Origin: Bacteroidota bacterium | Lineage (GTDB): Bacteria; Bacteroidota; Bacteroidia; Chitinophagales; Chitinophagaceae | Assembly: GCA_023390215.1 (NCBI GenBank) | Contig: JAEWDG010000085.1 | Coordinates: 1-6,596 of the forward strand | Length of the DNA: 6,596 nt | Direction: 5' to 3' | Shown here: positions 1 through 6,322 of the stretch, piece after piece | Layout of the letters: every line of letters begins with the position of its first letter | How positions within the stretch are numbered: position 1 is the first letter of the stretch | Translations under genes and position numbers: made by a program | Notes under the pieces: generated by a model | Told to the model about the DNA's origin: nothing | Databases searched by the model: none | Seen by the model: only the letters and a program-made list of their open reading frames with translations

Positions 1-334
1 TAGCGGAGAGATACACTGCAAGCAACAGATTATCGCACAGCCCTCCGGCCATTTTCGCCAGCGTATTACAACTTAGCGGTGCGATGAGCATCAGGTCTGC
101 CCATCTTCCCAATTGAACATGATTAACCCAGGCGTCTTCGGTAGATAATTGCGTAAGTACAGGATTGCGGGACAAGGTTGAGAGCGTTAAAGGACCAATA
201 AACCGGGTTGCGGCTTCCGTCATTACAATCTTAACTTCCGCCCCGGCCTTAACCAGTAACCTTACAAGCACGGCCGATTTATAAGCTGCTATACTTCCGC
301 TGATCCCCAGTAATATCTTCTTTCCTTTAAGCAT
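1..334 (-). CDS. coaBC: CoaBC (Dfp), bifunctional phosphopantothenoylcysteine decarboxylase / phosphopantothenate-cysteine ligase, N-terminal part
   Basis: This is the first 111 codons of a gene that runs off the left edge. The protein begins MLKGKKILLGISGSIAAYKS, the characteristic flavoprotein opening of CoaBC, which binds FMN. Residues 69-80 (WVNHVQLGRWAD) carry His72, which aligns with the catalytic His75 of the E. coli decarboxylase. Residues 85-104 (APLSCNTLAKMAGGLCDNLL) match the conserved PASANT-type segment. In the full-length family the CoaC domain removes CO2 from phosphopantothenoylcysteine and the C-terminal CoaB domain (not in the window) joins phosphopantothenate to cysteine, two steps of cytosolic coenzyme A synthesis. 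Only the N-terminal half of CoaC is visible, so the presence of CoaB is assumed from the usual Bacteroidota architecture. It lies 60 bases downstream of rpoZ in the common Bacteroidota order bamD-rpoZ-coaBC. The start is fixed by conservation directly after the ATG at 334; a hairpin with a T6 tail abuts it. Confidence 0.93.
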   Translation of the reverse strand, partial: MLKGKKILLGISGSIAAYKSAVLVRLLVKAGAEVKIVMTEAATRFIGPLTLSTLSRNPVLTQLSTEDAWVNHVQLGRWADLMLIAPLSCNTLAKMAGGLCDNLLLAVYLSA

Positions 335-358
335 AAAAAATCCCGCTTACGCGGGACT
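335..358 (-). terminator. Intrinsic-terminator-like hairpin in the rpoZ-coaBC gap
   Basis: On the minus strand the arm TCCCGC (356-351), loop GTAA (350-347) and arm GCGGGA (346-341) form a perfect 6-bp GC-rich stem. One G-U and one A-U pair can extend it to 8 bp (358/339 and 357/340). A run of six T (340-335) follows, and then directly the coaBC ATG (334-332). There is no matching T run on the plus strand, so it acts on minus-strand transcripts. It could terminate or attenuate transcription leaving rpoZ, lowering coaBC expression relative to bamD-rpoZ, and it would also structure the coaBC ribosome-binding region. No consensus Bacteroidota promoter is visible between the hairpin and rpoZ. Confidence 0.7.
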
Positions 359-394
359 AAAAATATGATTTCTAATCTAAAAGAACTTTAAAAC

Positions 395-736
395 CTAGCT
401 GAACAGGTCTTCATCATTGCGGCGGAAATACACCTTCTCTTCAAGGAATTCCGTTGTGGCAAGTAAAGCCGGATTGGGCATACGTTCGTAGGCACGTGAA
501 ATTTCGATCTGTTCCTTATTCTCATGGATCTCCTCCAGGCTGTCGGTATGACTGGCAAATTCTTCCAGTTTATTGTGCAATTCTTCCTTGATCGTTATAT
601 TGATCTGGTTTGCACGTTTAGCGATAACAGCAATGGATTCGTAGAGGTTACCGGTTTTATCTTTCAGTTCGGTTAACTTTTTAGGTTCAACAACACTGCT
701 TGTATTAGCGCTTAGCTGACGACGTAGCTTGCTCAT
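395..736 (-). CDS. rpoZ: DNA-directed RNA polymerase omega subunit, Bacteroidota type
   Basis: A 113-residue protein of the small RpoZ/Rpb6-like subunit that binds the beta-prime subunit of RNA polymerase and aids core assembly. The diagnostic region is residues 30-45 (GNLYESIAVIAKRANQ), which corresponds to the omega segment in which an aromatic/hydrophobic stretch leads into A-x-RA. The rest is a charged helix (about 48-78) and a C-terminal tail with PNPALLATTEFLEEKVYFRR, a form I associate with Bacteroidota omega rather than with E. coli omega. No other methionine precedes the conserved part, so the start at 736 is secure. That start lies inside bamD: the two frames overlap by 32 bases, which suggests translational coupling. 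The gene sits between bamD and coaBC, an order common in the phylum. The family call rests on motif and neighbourhood; sequence similarity to classical omega is low. Confidence 0.85.
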   Translation of the reverse strand: MSKLRRQLSANTSSVVEPKKLTELKDKTGNLYESIAVIAKRANQINITIKEELHNKLEEFASHTDSLEEIHENKEQIEISRAYERMPNPALLATTEFLEEKVYFRRNDEDLFS

Positions 737-1532
737 CTTGTATTTCTTTAATGTGATTTTGACTTAAATTTTTATAATCTTCCGCTTCTTTCATCAACGG
801 GCTCTCGGGAAACCTGTCTGCGAAATCATTAAACTGGGTAACCACGGTTTCATACCGTTCAGCCTGCTTTTCCCTGATGCTGAGTTGTGCGAATTTATAA
901 TACGACTTAATAGAAGTCAGTTTATACTCGTCCGCTTTCGTCGATTCAGGATAGCTGTTCAGCAAATTATCATATGCGATAGCAGCAGCCCTGAATTGCC
1001 CCAGGTTATATAAAAGTTTTGCCCCGCGATATTCTTTTTGTTCCAGCTTTGCGCGGCACTGGTCTATGATGTTACTTGCATCTTTTATCCTGGGAGAACC
1101 GGGATGCGTATTGATGAAAGTCTGCATCATATTCATTGCCTTTACTGTGTTTGCCTGATCCAGTTCAATTTTTGGTGATTCTTTAAAAAAGCTGTAAGCC
1201 CTCATGTAATCAACCTCCTCTGCCCTGCTGCTGCTGGGGAATACTTCGAGGTATCCTTTGAACAGGTTTTCAGCATCACGATACGATTTCTGGTAGAAAA
1301 AGCAAAAAGCGTATTTATAATAAAGATCTTCAAATTTCTGCGTTCCCTTGAAAACCGGAAACAGGTCCTCGTACAAGGGTTGCGCATACTTATATTTCTT
1401 TTTAGCGAAAAATTCATCCGCTTTGGCCAGTTTATATTCATAATCCTTGCTCTTCTGAATTTTAGTTACAGGGTTGCAGGAGTAAAAAAAGACCAGGGAT
1501 ACAATAATTAAACTCAGCCGGTAGAATCGCAT
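705..1532 (-). CDS. bamD: BamD, outer membrane protein assembly lipoprotein
   Basis: A 275-residue lipoprotein with TPR repeats, a core accessory subunit of the BAM complex that works with BamA to fold beta-barrel proteins into the outer membrane. The N-terminus MRFYRLSLIIVSLVFFYSC is a lipoprotein signal peptide with the predicted lipidated Cys19; the lipobox FYSC is looser than the proteobacterial consensus. Tetratricopeptide-like helical pairs follow, for example residues 31-60 (KLAKADEFFAKKKYKYAQPL), the stretch ending LFKGYLEVFPSSSRAEEVDY, one ending FINTHPGSPRIKDA, and FNDFADRFPESPLMKEAE near the end. The length fits the family. The reading frame is open further upstream to 1721, but those 63 codons do not resemble BamD, contain the ompA terminator and precede the signal peptide, so I place the start at 1532. 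A TAnnTTTG element lies just upstream. It is the first gene of the bamD-rpoZ-coaBC string. Confidence 0.93.
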   Translation of the reverse strand: MRFYRLSLIIVSLVFFYSCNPVTKIQKSKDYEYKLAKADEFFAKKKYKYAQPLYEDLFPVFKGTQKFEDLYYKYAFCFFYQKSYRDAENLFKGYLEVFPSSSRAEEVDYMRAYSFFKESPKIELDQANTVKAMNMMQTFINTHPGSPRIKDASNIIDQCRAKLEQKEYRGAKLLYNLGQFRAAAIAYDNLLNSYPESTKADEYKLTSIKSYYKFAQLSIREKQAERYETVVTQFNDFADRFPESPLMKEAEDYKNLSQNHIKEIQDEQATSSAKR

Positions 1533-1541
1533 AAAGAGGGG

Positions 1542-1549
1542 CAAAATTA
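1542..1549 (-). promoter_or_regulatory. Candidate bamD promoter -7 element (TAATTTTG)
   Basis: Read on the minus strand, TAATTTTG matches the Bacteroidota -7 consensus TAnnTTTG exactly. Only nine bases (CCCCTCTTT) separate it from the bamD ATG. A TTTG -33 partner is not found at the usual spacing of about 19-21 bases (the nearest upstream TTTG is 12 bases away), so the call rests on one element and position. If it is used, the bamD transcript would have almost no 5' leader. Confidence 0.5.
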
Positions 1550-1615
1550 AAGGAATTTTTCCAAAACTGCCTGATATTCTGCGATTCGCCAAAATGGGGT
1601 TGTTAACTATTATAT

Positions 1616-1646
1616 AAAGAAAAACCCTCCCAGAAATGGGAGGGTT
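1616..1646 (-). terminator. Intrinsic terminator of the OmpA-family gene
   Basis: On the minus strand AACCCTCCCA (1646-1637), loop TTTC (1636-1633) and TGGGAGGGTT (1632-1623) form a perfect 10-bp stem, followed by a T-rich tail (TTTTTCTTT, overlapping the stem end and running to 1616). It lies 34 bases past the ompA stop codon. It separates the OmpA-family transcript from bamD, which then needs its own promoter. The plus strand lacks a T tail, so it is one-directional. Confidence 0.9.
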
Positions 1647-1680
1647 CATCATTGAGCAAAAAGTGGAATTAAAACTTATT

Positions 1681-3345
1681 TTAGTTAGACTTGATATCAA
1701 CTGTATTCTTATCGCCACCACCCACTGTACAATCGGTAGTGATACGATCAGAACTGATACCTTCTCTCTCTGTCAGATACATTTTGATTGCATCCACACG
1801 TTTCTGGCACATTGCCTGAGAAGCTTTCGAAGCTTCAGGATAACCAGTAACTACGATGTTACAATTCGGATTTGCTTTCATTTTAGCTGCAACAGTAGCC
1901 AGCATAGCACGGGCATCTTTGCTCAGTACAGCATTTCCTTTGAACGTAAGGCTTGGATAGTCTGCAGGGCAGGCATTTGCTGTTGAATCAGCCATACGGT
2001 TTTTACAGCATTCAGGATCAGGGCAATGACCCACACCATCAGCATCAACAGGTTGACATTCTGTAGGTGTGATTAATTGTTTGTCTTTGCAATCAGGAAC
2101 ACCGTCACCATCCGTATCTTTAGTTACACCGTGTGTATCAACAGGGCAACCTGCAGGTGTGTTTGGTTCCAGGTCGAGGTCATCAAGAACGCCATCACCA
2201 TCAGAATCTTCAAACTTAGGTTTAGGGAATTTCATGTGACGTGGAACGTTAAGTTCGCTGTATGCATAATCCAGTGGATTGATCCACCATAATGGTTCAA
2301 CAGCTTTTCCACCAAGGTTGAAATTCAAACCGATAGAAAGATAGTTGTATGAATCGAAATCACCAGTGGTAGAAGCATCGCCATAAGCATGTTCTTCCCA
2401 TTGCTGACCATCAAGCAGATCATCTTTTACGAAAGTGTGGCGGTCTTCAATAGCCAGGTTAATGCGTTTACCCAGTTTGAAAGCAACACCGGCAAGAACG
2501 GTACCTGAAGGTTTCAGGGTGTTGTTGCCCATTGTTGGACGGCGTTCGCCATGCGTTTGTGCAGGTGTTTCATAAGAATCATCCATCACATCTTTCAGTG
2601 CTTTGCGAACATCTTTACGGTCTTTGTAAACAGTTCCGTACTGATTAAAGATATTACGGAATTCAGCTGCGTATGTATTTCCATTGTCGTTCAGTGCGTT
2701 CACCTTAGTATTATACAGTGTTGCACCAATACCACCACCTCCGTAAACTACAAAACCAGTTTTATTTTTATGGAAGCGAATGTTATTCAGGGTTACAATT
2801 CCCTGGAGGCTCAGGTCCTGAACATGAGCTTTGTAATTGTAATAAACTACGTCGGGCGCAGTTCCGAAAGCAGATCCTTCGATACCGTTATAGTATGCGA
2901 TCGGACCCGAACCCGTGCGGATTGGAGCATAGTATCCTTTCCAGGCGGGGTTCTTAGCGAAGTTTTCAGATGCCAGCCAGCTCTGACCTTTACCTACTGC
3001 ATTGATGTATTCCATACGCAGAGAGAATACATAGCCCAGTGCTTTGCGCACATGAACGCCAAAGCCAAGCGTAGGGAATTTTACAGGTACGTCGCCGCTG
3101 ATTGCAAATGCACCGGCATTCACACCTACTTCCCACATATTACGGGGTTTAGCAGGATAGTTATATGTGTTATTCCAGAATTCGTTGTATTGTGGAAGCC
3201 TTTTCTTGGGAACAACAGAGGAATCTTTGGTGTCATATCCACTGCTGGAATAAACGGATGAAGGGGTCTCGTTTTGGGCATATACCGCTCCTGTAAGCAT
3301 GGTACATAATCCCAAACAAAGTAGTTTTAACTTTTTGCTTGCCAT
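1681..3345 (-). CDS. OmpA-family outer membrane protein with thrombospondin type 3 repeats
   Basis: A 554-residue exported protein. Residues 1-23 are a signal peptide (MASKKLKLLCLGLCTMLTGAVYA, cleavage expected before Gln24). Residues about 66-348 are rich in alternating aromatic, glycine and polar residues (VGVNAGAFAISGDV, VVYGGGGIGATLY, YLSIGLNFNLGG) and look like an outer-membrane beta-barrel. Residues 379-447 hold thrombospondin type 3 / calcium-binding motifs (DSDGDGVLDD at 380, DTDGDGVPD at 410, a degenerate DADGVG at 434) with paired cysteines. Residues about 463-554 form an OmpA-like peptidoglycan-associated domain ending in ISSDRI and a short tail. Its inferred role is to tie the outer membrane to the cell wall. 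In the OmpA-like domain the usual peptidoglycan-binding Asp (GHxD) is replaced by Glu504 in GYPE, whereas the conserved Arg (Arg516) is kept. It is monocistronic: consensus promoter upstream, strong terminator downstream, suggesting high expression. Confidence 0.9.
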   Translation of the reverse strand: MASKKLKLLCLGLCTMLTGAVYAQNETPSSVYSSSGYDTKDSSVVPKKRLPQYNEFWNNTYNYPAKPRNMWEVGVNAGAFAISGDVPVKFPTLGFGVHVRKALGYVFSLRMEYINAVGKGQSWLASENFAKNPAWKGYYAPIRTGSGPIAYYNGIEGSAFGTAPDVVYYNYKAHVQDLSLQGIVTLNNIRFHKNKTGFVVYGGGGIGATLYNTKVNALNDNGNTYAAEFRNIFNQYGTVYKDRKDVRKALKDVMDDSYETPAQTHGERRPTMGNNTLKPSGTVLAGVAFKLGKRINLAIEDRHTFVKDDLLDGQQWEEHAYGDASTTGDFDSYNYLSIGLNFNLGGKAVEPLWWINPLDYAYSELNVPRHMKFPKPKFEDSDGDGVLDDLDLEPNTPAGCPVDTHGVTKDTDGDGVPDCKDKQLITPTECQPVDADGVGHCPDPECCKNRMADSTANACPADYPSLTFKGNAVLSKDARAMLATVAAKMKANPNCNIVVTGYPEASKASQAMCQKRVDAIKMYLTEREGISSDRITTDCTVGGGDKNTVDIKSN

Positions 3346-3390
3346 AACTAGATGATTGATAGATTTCTAAATATACGAGTTGATGAATTG

Positions 3391-3421
3391 CAAATGTATT
3401 GAATGGGTATCAACTGACAAA
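3391..3421 (-). promoter_or_regulatory. Bacteroidota-type promoter of the OmpA-family gene
   Basis: On the minus strand TTTG (3421-3418), a 19-base spacer and TACATTTG (3398-3391) match both elements of the Bacteroidota primary sigma factor consensus (TTTG, 19-21 bases, TAnnTTTG) without mismatch. Transcription would start near 3382-3386, giving a leader of roughly 40 bases before the ATG at 3345. The leader is AT-rich and has no Shine-Dalgarno sequence, as is common in the phylum. Confidence 0.85.
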
Positions 3422-3481
3422 TTTTTTTGACTTTTATTTAGCTGTCCTGTTGTTCATATCTGGCTGGAATTGCGTATAATA

Positions 3482-3521
3482 GAACAATTCAGGTACTCCT
3501 GTTCAGGCCCGGATGGCCTGA
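3482..3521. repeat. Adjacent inverted repeats in the divergent intergenic region
   Basis: TCAGGCC (3503-3509), loop CGGAT, GGCCTGA (3515-3521) is a perfect 7-bp GC-rich inverted repeat. Just to its left, CAGG (3490-3493), TACT, CCTG (3498-3501) is a second, smaller one, flanked by GAA/TTC that could extend it across a bulge. No T tract follows on either side, so they are poor terminators. They lie about 80-115 bases upstream of the polyprenyl synthase start and could be an operator or a structured leader. The rest of the 253-base intergenic region (3346-3598) holds the ompA promoter and no evident gene. No consensus promoter for the plus-strand genes is visible: 3555-3561 (TAATTTG) is one base short of TAnnTTTG. 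Confidence 0.4.
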
Positions 3522-3598
3522 TTCCGCCTCTGCCGGTGTCACCCCCGTTCAAAATAATTTGAGAAGGCTGCGTACTGATGTAAATTGCTGCTTCTTAG

Positions 3599-4561
3599 AT
3601 GAAAAATGTAAAAAAAATCATCGCGAATGAGCTGGAGATCTTTGAAGGCAAGTTTGCAGATGCCGTAAAAAGCAGTACCCCGATCCTCGACCGGATAATG
3701 AAATACCTCATCCGGCAGAAAGGGAAGCAGATGCGCCCCATGTTTGTTTTTCTGAGTGCCAAATTGACGGGAACGGTTAACGAATCTACCTACCGGGCAG
3801 CGGCATTGGTCGAACTCCTGCATACGGCTACCCTGGTTCATGATGATGTGGTGGATGATTCCATGGAAAGAAGGGGATTTTTTTCCATCAATGCGCTCTG
3901 GAAGAACAAAATAGCAGTCCTGGTAGGAGACTACCTGCTTTCAAAAGGTTTGCTGCTTTCCACCTCGAATAGTGATTTTCAGCATCTTCATATTTTATCC
4001 GAAGCGGTTAAACAAATGAGTGAGGGTGAATTACTGCAGATCGAAAAATCCCGCAGGCTAAACCTCGACGAATCTGTTTACTTTGAAATTATTCGTAATA
4101 AGACCGCTTCGCTGCTCTCCTCGGCCTGCGCCGTGGGCGCATATTCCGCAACCAATGATATGAATGCCACGGAGAAAATGAAAAAATTCGGCGAACTCGT
4201 GGGTATAGCTTTCCAGATAAAAGACGATCTTTTCGATTACGGAACTGCTGACATTGGGAAACCCACCGGCAACGACATCAAAGAAAAAAAACTTACCCTG
4301 CCGATCATTTATACGTTGAATAGGGTGGATAAAAGCCTGCGCCGCCGGTTGATATACATTCTTAAAAATGAGAACCGCAGAAAAGAAAGCGTCAAATTTG
4401 TGATCGAATCAGTTACGGGTTCAGGGGGAATCGCCTACGCAGAACAGAAAATGCTTCAATACCGGGATGAAGCGCTGGCTATCCTCCACGAATATCCACA
4501 AACAGAAGTTAGAAACGCGCTGGAAGAATTGGTTCGATATACAACCGACCGCAAATATTAG
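3599..4561 (+). CDS. Long-chain polyprenyl diphosphate synthase (IspB/HepT-like)
   Basis: A 320-residue trans-prenyltransferase that adds isopentenyl diphosphate units to an allylic primer. Hallmarks in order: GKQMRP (42-47, substrate-binding Lys and Arg); the first Asp-rich motif DDVVD (82-86) in HTATLVHDDVVDDS followed by RRG (91-93); and the second Asp-rich motif DDLFD (209-213) in GIAFQIKDDLFDYG, followed by GKPTGNDIKEKKLTLP. The residue five before the first motif is Ala77 rather than an aromatic, which in this family points to products longer than farnesyl diphosphate. The likely role is the menaquinone side chain (inference; respiratory quinones of Chitinophagaceae are usually MK-7), so octaprenyl or heptaprenyl cannot be told apart from sequence. 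An in-frame TAG directly precedes the ATG, which makes this the first possible ATG start. The stop codon ends two bases before the recJ ATG, so the two genes are co-transcribed. Confidence 0.93.
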   Translation: MKNVKKIIANELEIFEGKFADAVKSSTPILDRIMKYLIRQKGKQMRPMFVFLSAKLTGTVNESTYRAAALVELLHTATLVHDDVVDDSMERRGFFSINALWKNKIAVLVGDYLLSKGLLLSTSNSDFQHLHILSEAVKQMSEGELLQIEKSRRLNLDESVYFEIIRNKTASLLSSACAVGAYSATNDMNATEKMKKFGELVGIAFQIKDDLFDYGTADIGKPTGNDIKEKKLTLPIIYTLNRVDKSLRRRLIYILKNENRRKESVKFVIESVTGSGGIAYAEQKMLQYRDEALAILHEYPQTEVRNALEELVRYTTDRKY

Positions 4562-4563
4562 TG

Positions 4564-6264
4564 ATGGAGAAACGCTGGACGCTAATTACCGCCGATGAGG
4601 AGAAGGTGGATCAACTTCAGGATTCGCTTAAAATAAACAGATCGCTTTGCAGGATCCTGGTTGAGCGTGGTATAGACGACTTCGATAAAGCCAGAGCGTT
4701 TTTCAATCCCGATCTTTCTATGCTTCATGATCCTTTTCTCATGAAGGATATGGACAAAGCTGTTGAAAGAATTCTTTCTGCTGTTTCAAAAAAAGAAAAG
4801 ATCCTCGTCTTCGGTGACTACGATGTGGACGGCACGACAGCGGTTGCTACGGTGTTTCAATACCTGCGTGAGATCTGCGATCCGGAATGTGTGGAGTTTT
4901 ATGTTCCTCACCGGTACCGGGAAGGCTATGGTGTGAGTCTTAGAGGAATTGAATTTGCGAAAGAAAATAATTTTGGATTAATCATCGCGCTGGATTGCGG
5001 TATCAAATCGGTTGAACTTATCAGCTATGCAAAATCCCTTGGCATTGATTTTATTGTCTGTGATCATCACCTTCCGGATCAGGTCCTCCCTCCTGCAGTT
5101 GCTATTTTAAATGCAAAGCAGAACGATTGCGCTTATCCCTACAAAGAACTTTGTGGTTGTGGTGTGGGCTTTAAACTTATCAGTGCATTGTCAGCAAGTT
5201 TAAATAGAGATCCTTCGAGTCATCTAAAATATCTCGACCTTGTGGCCACCGCCATTGCGGCCGATATCGTACCGATGACCGGTGAGAACAGAGTGCTTGC
5301 TTTTTTTGGATTAAGAAAAATAAATACTGATCCCTGCCCGGGAATAAGAGCGCTCATCGAATTGGGCGGAATTAAAAAAGCGTTAACGATCACGAATGTT
5401 GTGTTTGTTATTGCGCCAAGGGTGAACGCGGCGGGAAGGATGGATGATGCAAGAAAGGCGGTTCAAATGTTCATTGAAAGAGATGAGAAGAAAGCAATGG
5501 AACTGGCCGGGATGCTTCACTCAGATAATTCCGACCGGAAAGAAGCCGATTCATCTATTACCATAGAAGCGCTCGAAATTCTAAAATCCGATCCCAAATT
5601 CGGATGGAGAAAATCTTCAGTTGTCTATCAGGAACACTGGCATAAAGGTGTAGTTGGTATCGTTGCGTCCAGGCTTATCGAACATCATTTTCGCCCAACG
5701 GTGGTGCTTACCCGAAATGGCGACCTGGTAACCGGAAGCGCACGCAGTGTGCCGGGGTTTAATCTTTACGAAGCGATCTATGCATGCAGAGACAGCCTGG
5801 TTGCCTATGGCGGACATTTTGCAGCCGCAGGTCTATCGATGCTTCCTGAAAACGTTGACCATTTTAGAGAATTATTTGATGAAGTAGTAGGCCGTACCAT
5901 CAGCGAAGAATTGCTGATACCTGATATAAGAATCGACGCGGTGCTTGACTTGCAGGATATTACGTTTAATTTTTACAACATCCTTTTGCGAATGGAGCCC
6001 TGTGGTCCCGATAACCTGTTCCCGGTATTTTTATCGAGATCGGTGAAGGATTTTGGTTCACGCATCGTTAAAGAGGAACATATTCGTTTCCAGCTTGAAC
6101 AAAACGGAAAGATGATTACGGGTATAGGCTTCCGTATGGCAGAGAAATTTGGCATGTTACAGATCAGCGATAAAATAGATGTCGTTTATACCATCGATGA
6201 GAACGAATGGAATGGCACCAAAACGCTGCAATTAAAAATCATTGATTTCAGGCCCTCCGCATAA
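4564..6264 (+). CDS. recJ: RecJ, single-stranded-DNA-specific 5'-3' exonuclease
   Basis: A 566-residue DHH-family nuclease that degrades single-stranded DNA from 5' ends in recombination, mismatch and base-excision repair in the cytosol. The metal-binding motifs are intact: GDYDVDG (84-90, Asp85/87/89), LDCGI (Asp144), CDHH (166-169) and AADIVP (Asp234). These are followed by PRVNAAGRM (285-293) in the linker, and by the DHHA1 domain with HKGVVGIVASRL (360-371), GSARS (391-395) and GGHFAAAG (416-423). The last 115 or so residues fit the OB-fold DNA-binding domain of RecJ. The length is typical for the family. A GTG at 4561 overlaps the preceding stop (TAGTG) and is in frame, but the ATG at 4564 gives the usual MEKRW-type N-terminus, so I chose it. 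No Shine-Dalgarno sequence is seen; the tight spacing suggests coupling to the polyprenyl synthase gene, although the two functions are unrelated. Confidence 0.96.
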   Translation: MEKRWTLITADEEKVDQLQDSLKINRSLCRILVERGIDDFDKARAFFNPDLSMLHDPFLMKDMDKAVERILSAVSKKEKILVFGDYDVDGTTAVATVFQYLREICDPECVEFYVPHRYREGYGVSLRGIEFAKENNFGLIIALDCGIKSVELISYAKSLGIDFIVCDHHLPDQVLPPAVAILNAKQNDCAYPYKELCGCGVGFKLISALSASLNRDPSSHLKYLDLVATAIAADIVPMTGENRVLAFFGLRKINTDPCPGIRALIELGGIKKALTITNVVFVIAPRVNAAGRMDDARKAVQMFIERDEKKAMELAGMLHSDNSDRKEADSSITIEALEILKSDPKFGWRKSSVVYQEHWHKGVVGIVASRLIEHHFRPTVVLTRNGDLVTGSARSVPGFNLYEAIYACRDSLVAYGGHFAAAGLSMLPENVDHFRELFDEVVGRTISEELLIPDIRIDAVLDLQDITFNFYNILLRMEPCGPDNLFPVFLSRSVKDFGSRIVKEEHIRFQLEQNGKMITGIGFRMAEKFGMLQISDKIDVVYTIDENEWNGTKTLQLKIIDFRPSA

Positions 6265-6289
6265 GATGGAAAGCATCTTTTCATTTTGA
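6263..6289 (+). terminator. Weak intrinsic terminator after recJ
   Basis: AAGATG (6263-6268), loop GAAAG, CATCTT (6274-6279) form a 6-bp stem followed by a T-rich tail (TTCATTTTG). The 5' arm uses the last two bases of the recJ stop codon. The stem has only two G-C pairs, so termination may be incomplete, with the downstream palindrome array as a possible back-up. Confidence 0.4.
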
Positions 6290-6322
6290 TGATATACGGA
6301 GCAAAATGTAAGGGCTTTGATG

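Noticed and set aside
1533..1721. N-terminal extension of bamD to an upstream start at 1721
   Set aside because: The extra 63 codons cover the ompA terminator and part of the ompA 3' end and would bury the lipoprotein signal peptide, which begins at the ATG at 1532.
2551..3261. Plus-strand open frame of 236 codons opposite the OmpA-family gene
   Set aside because: It is antisense to a well-supported gene, has a composition typical of a shadow frame (rich in Ile, Val, Cys, Phe), and shows no recognisable domain or start signal.
3475..3480. TATAAT as a sigma-70 style -10 box for the polyprenyl synthase gene
   Set aside because: No TTGACA-like -35 lies at the right spacing, and the genome evidently uses Bacteroidota TTTG/TAnnTTTG promoters; a chance match is likely.
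3539..3841. Minus-strand open frame of 100 codons opposite the start of the polyprenyl synthase gene
   Set aside because: Antisense to conserved coding sequence, with no domain and no promoter support.
4561..4563. GTG as the recJ start
   Set aside because: It would add only one residue, overlaps the preceding stop codon, and the ATG three bases later is the stronger start codon.
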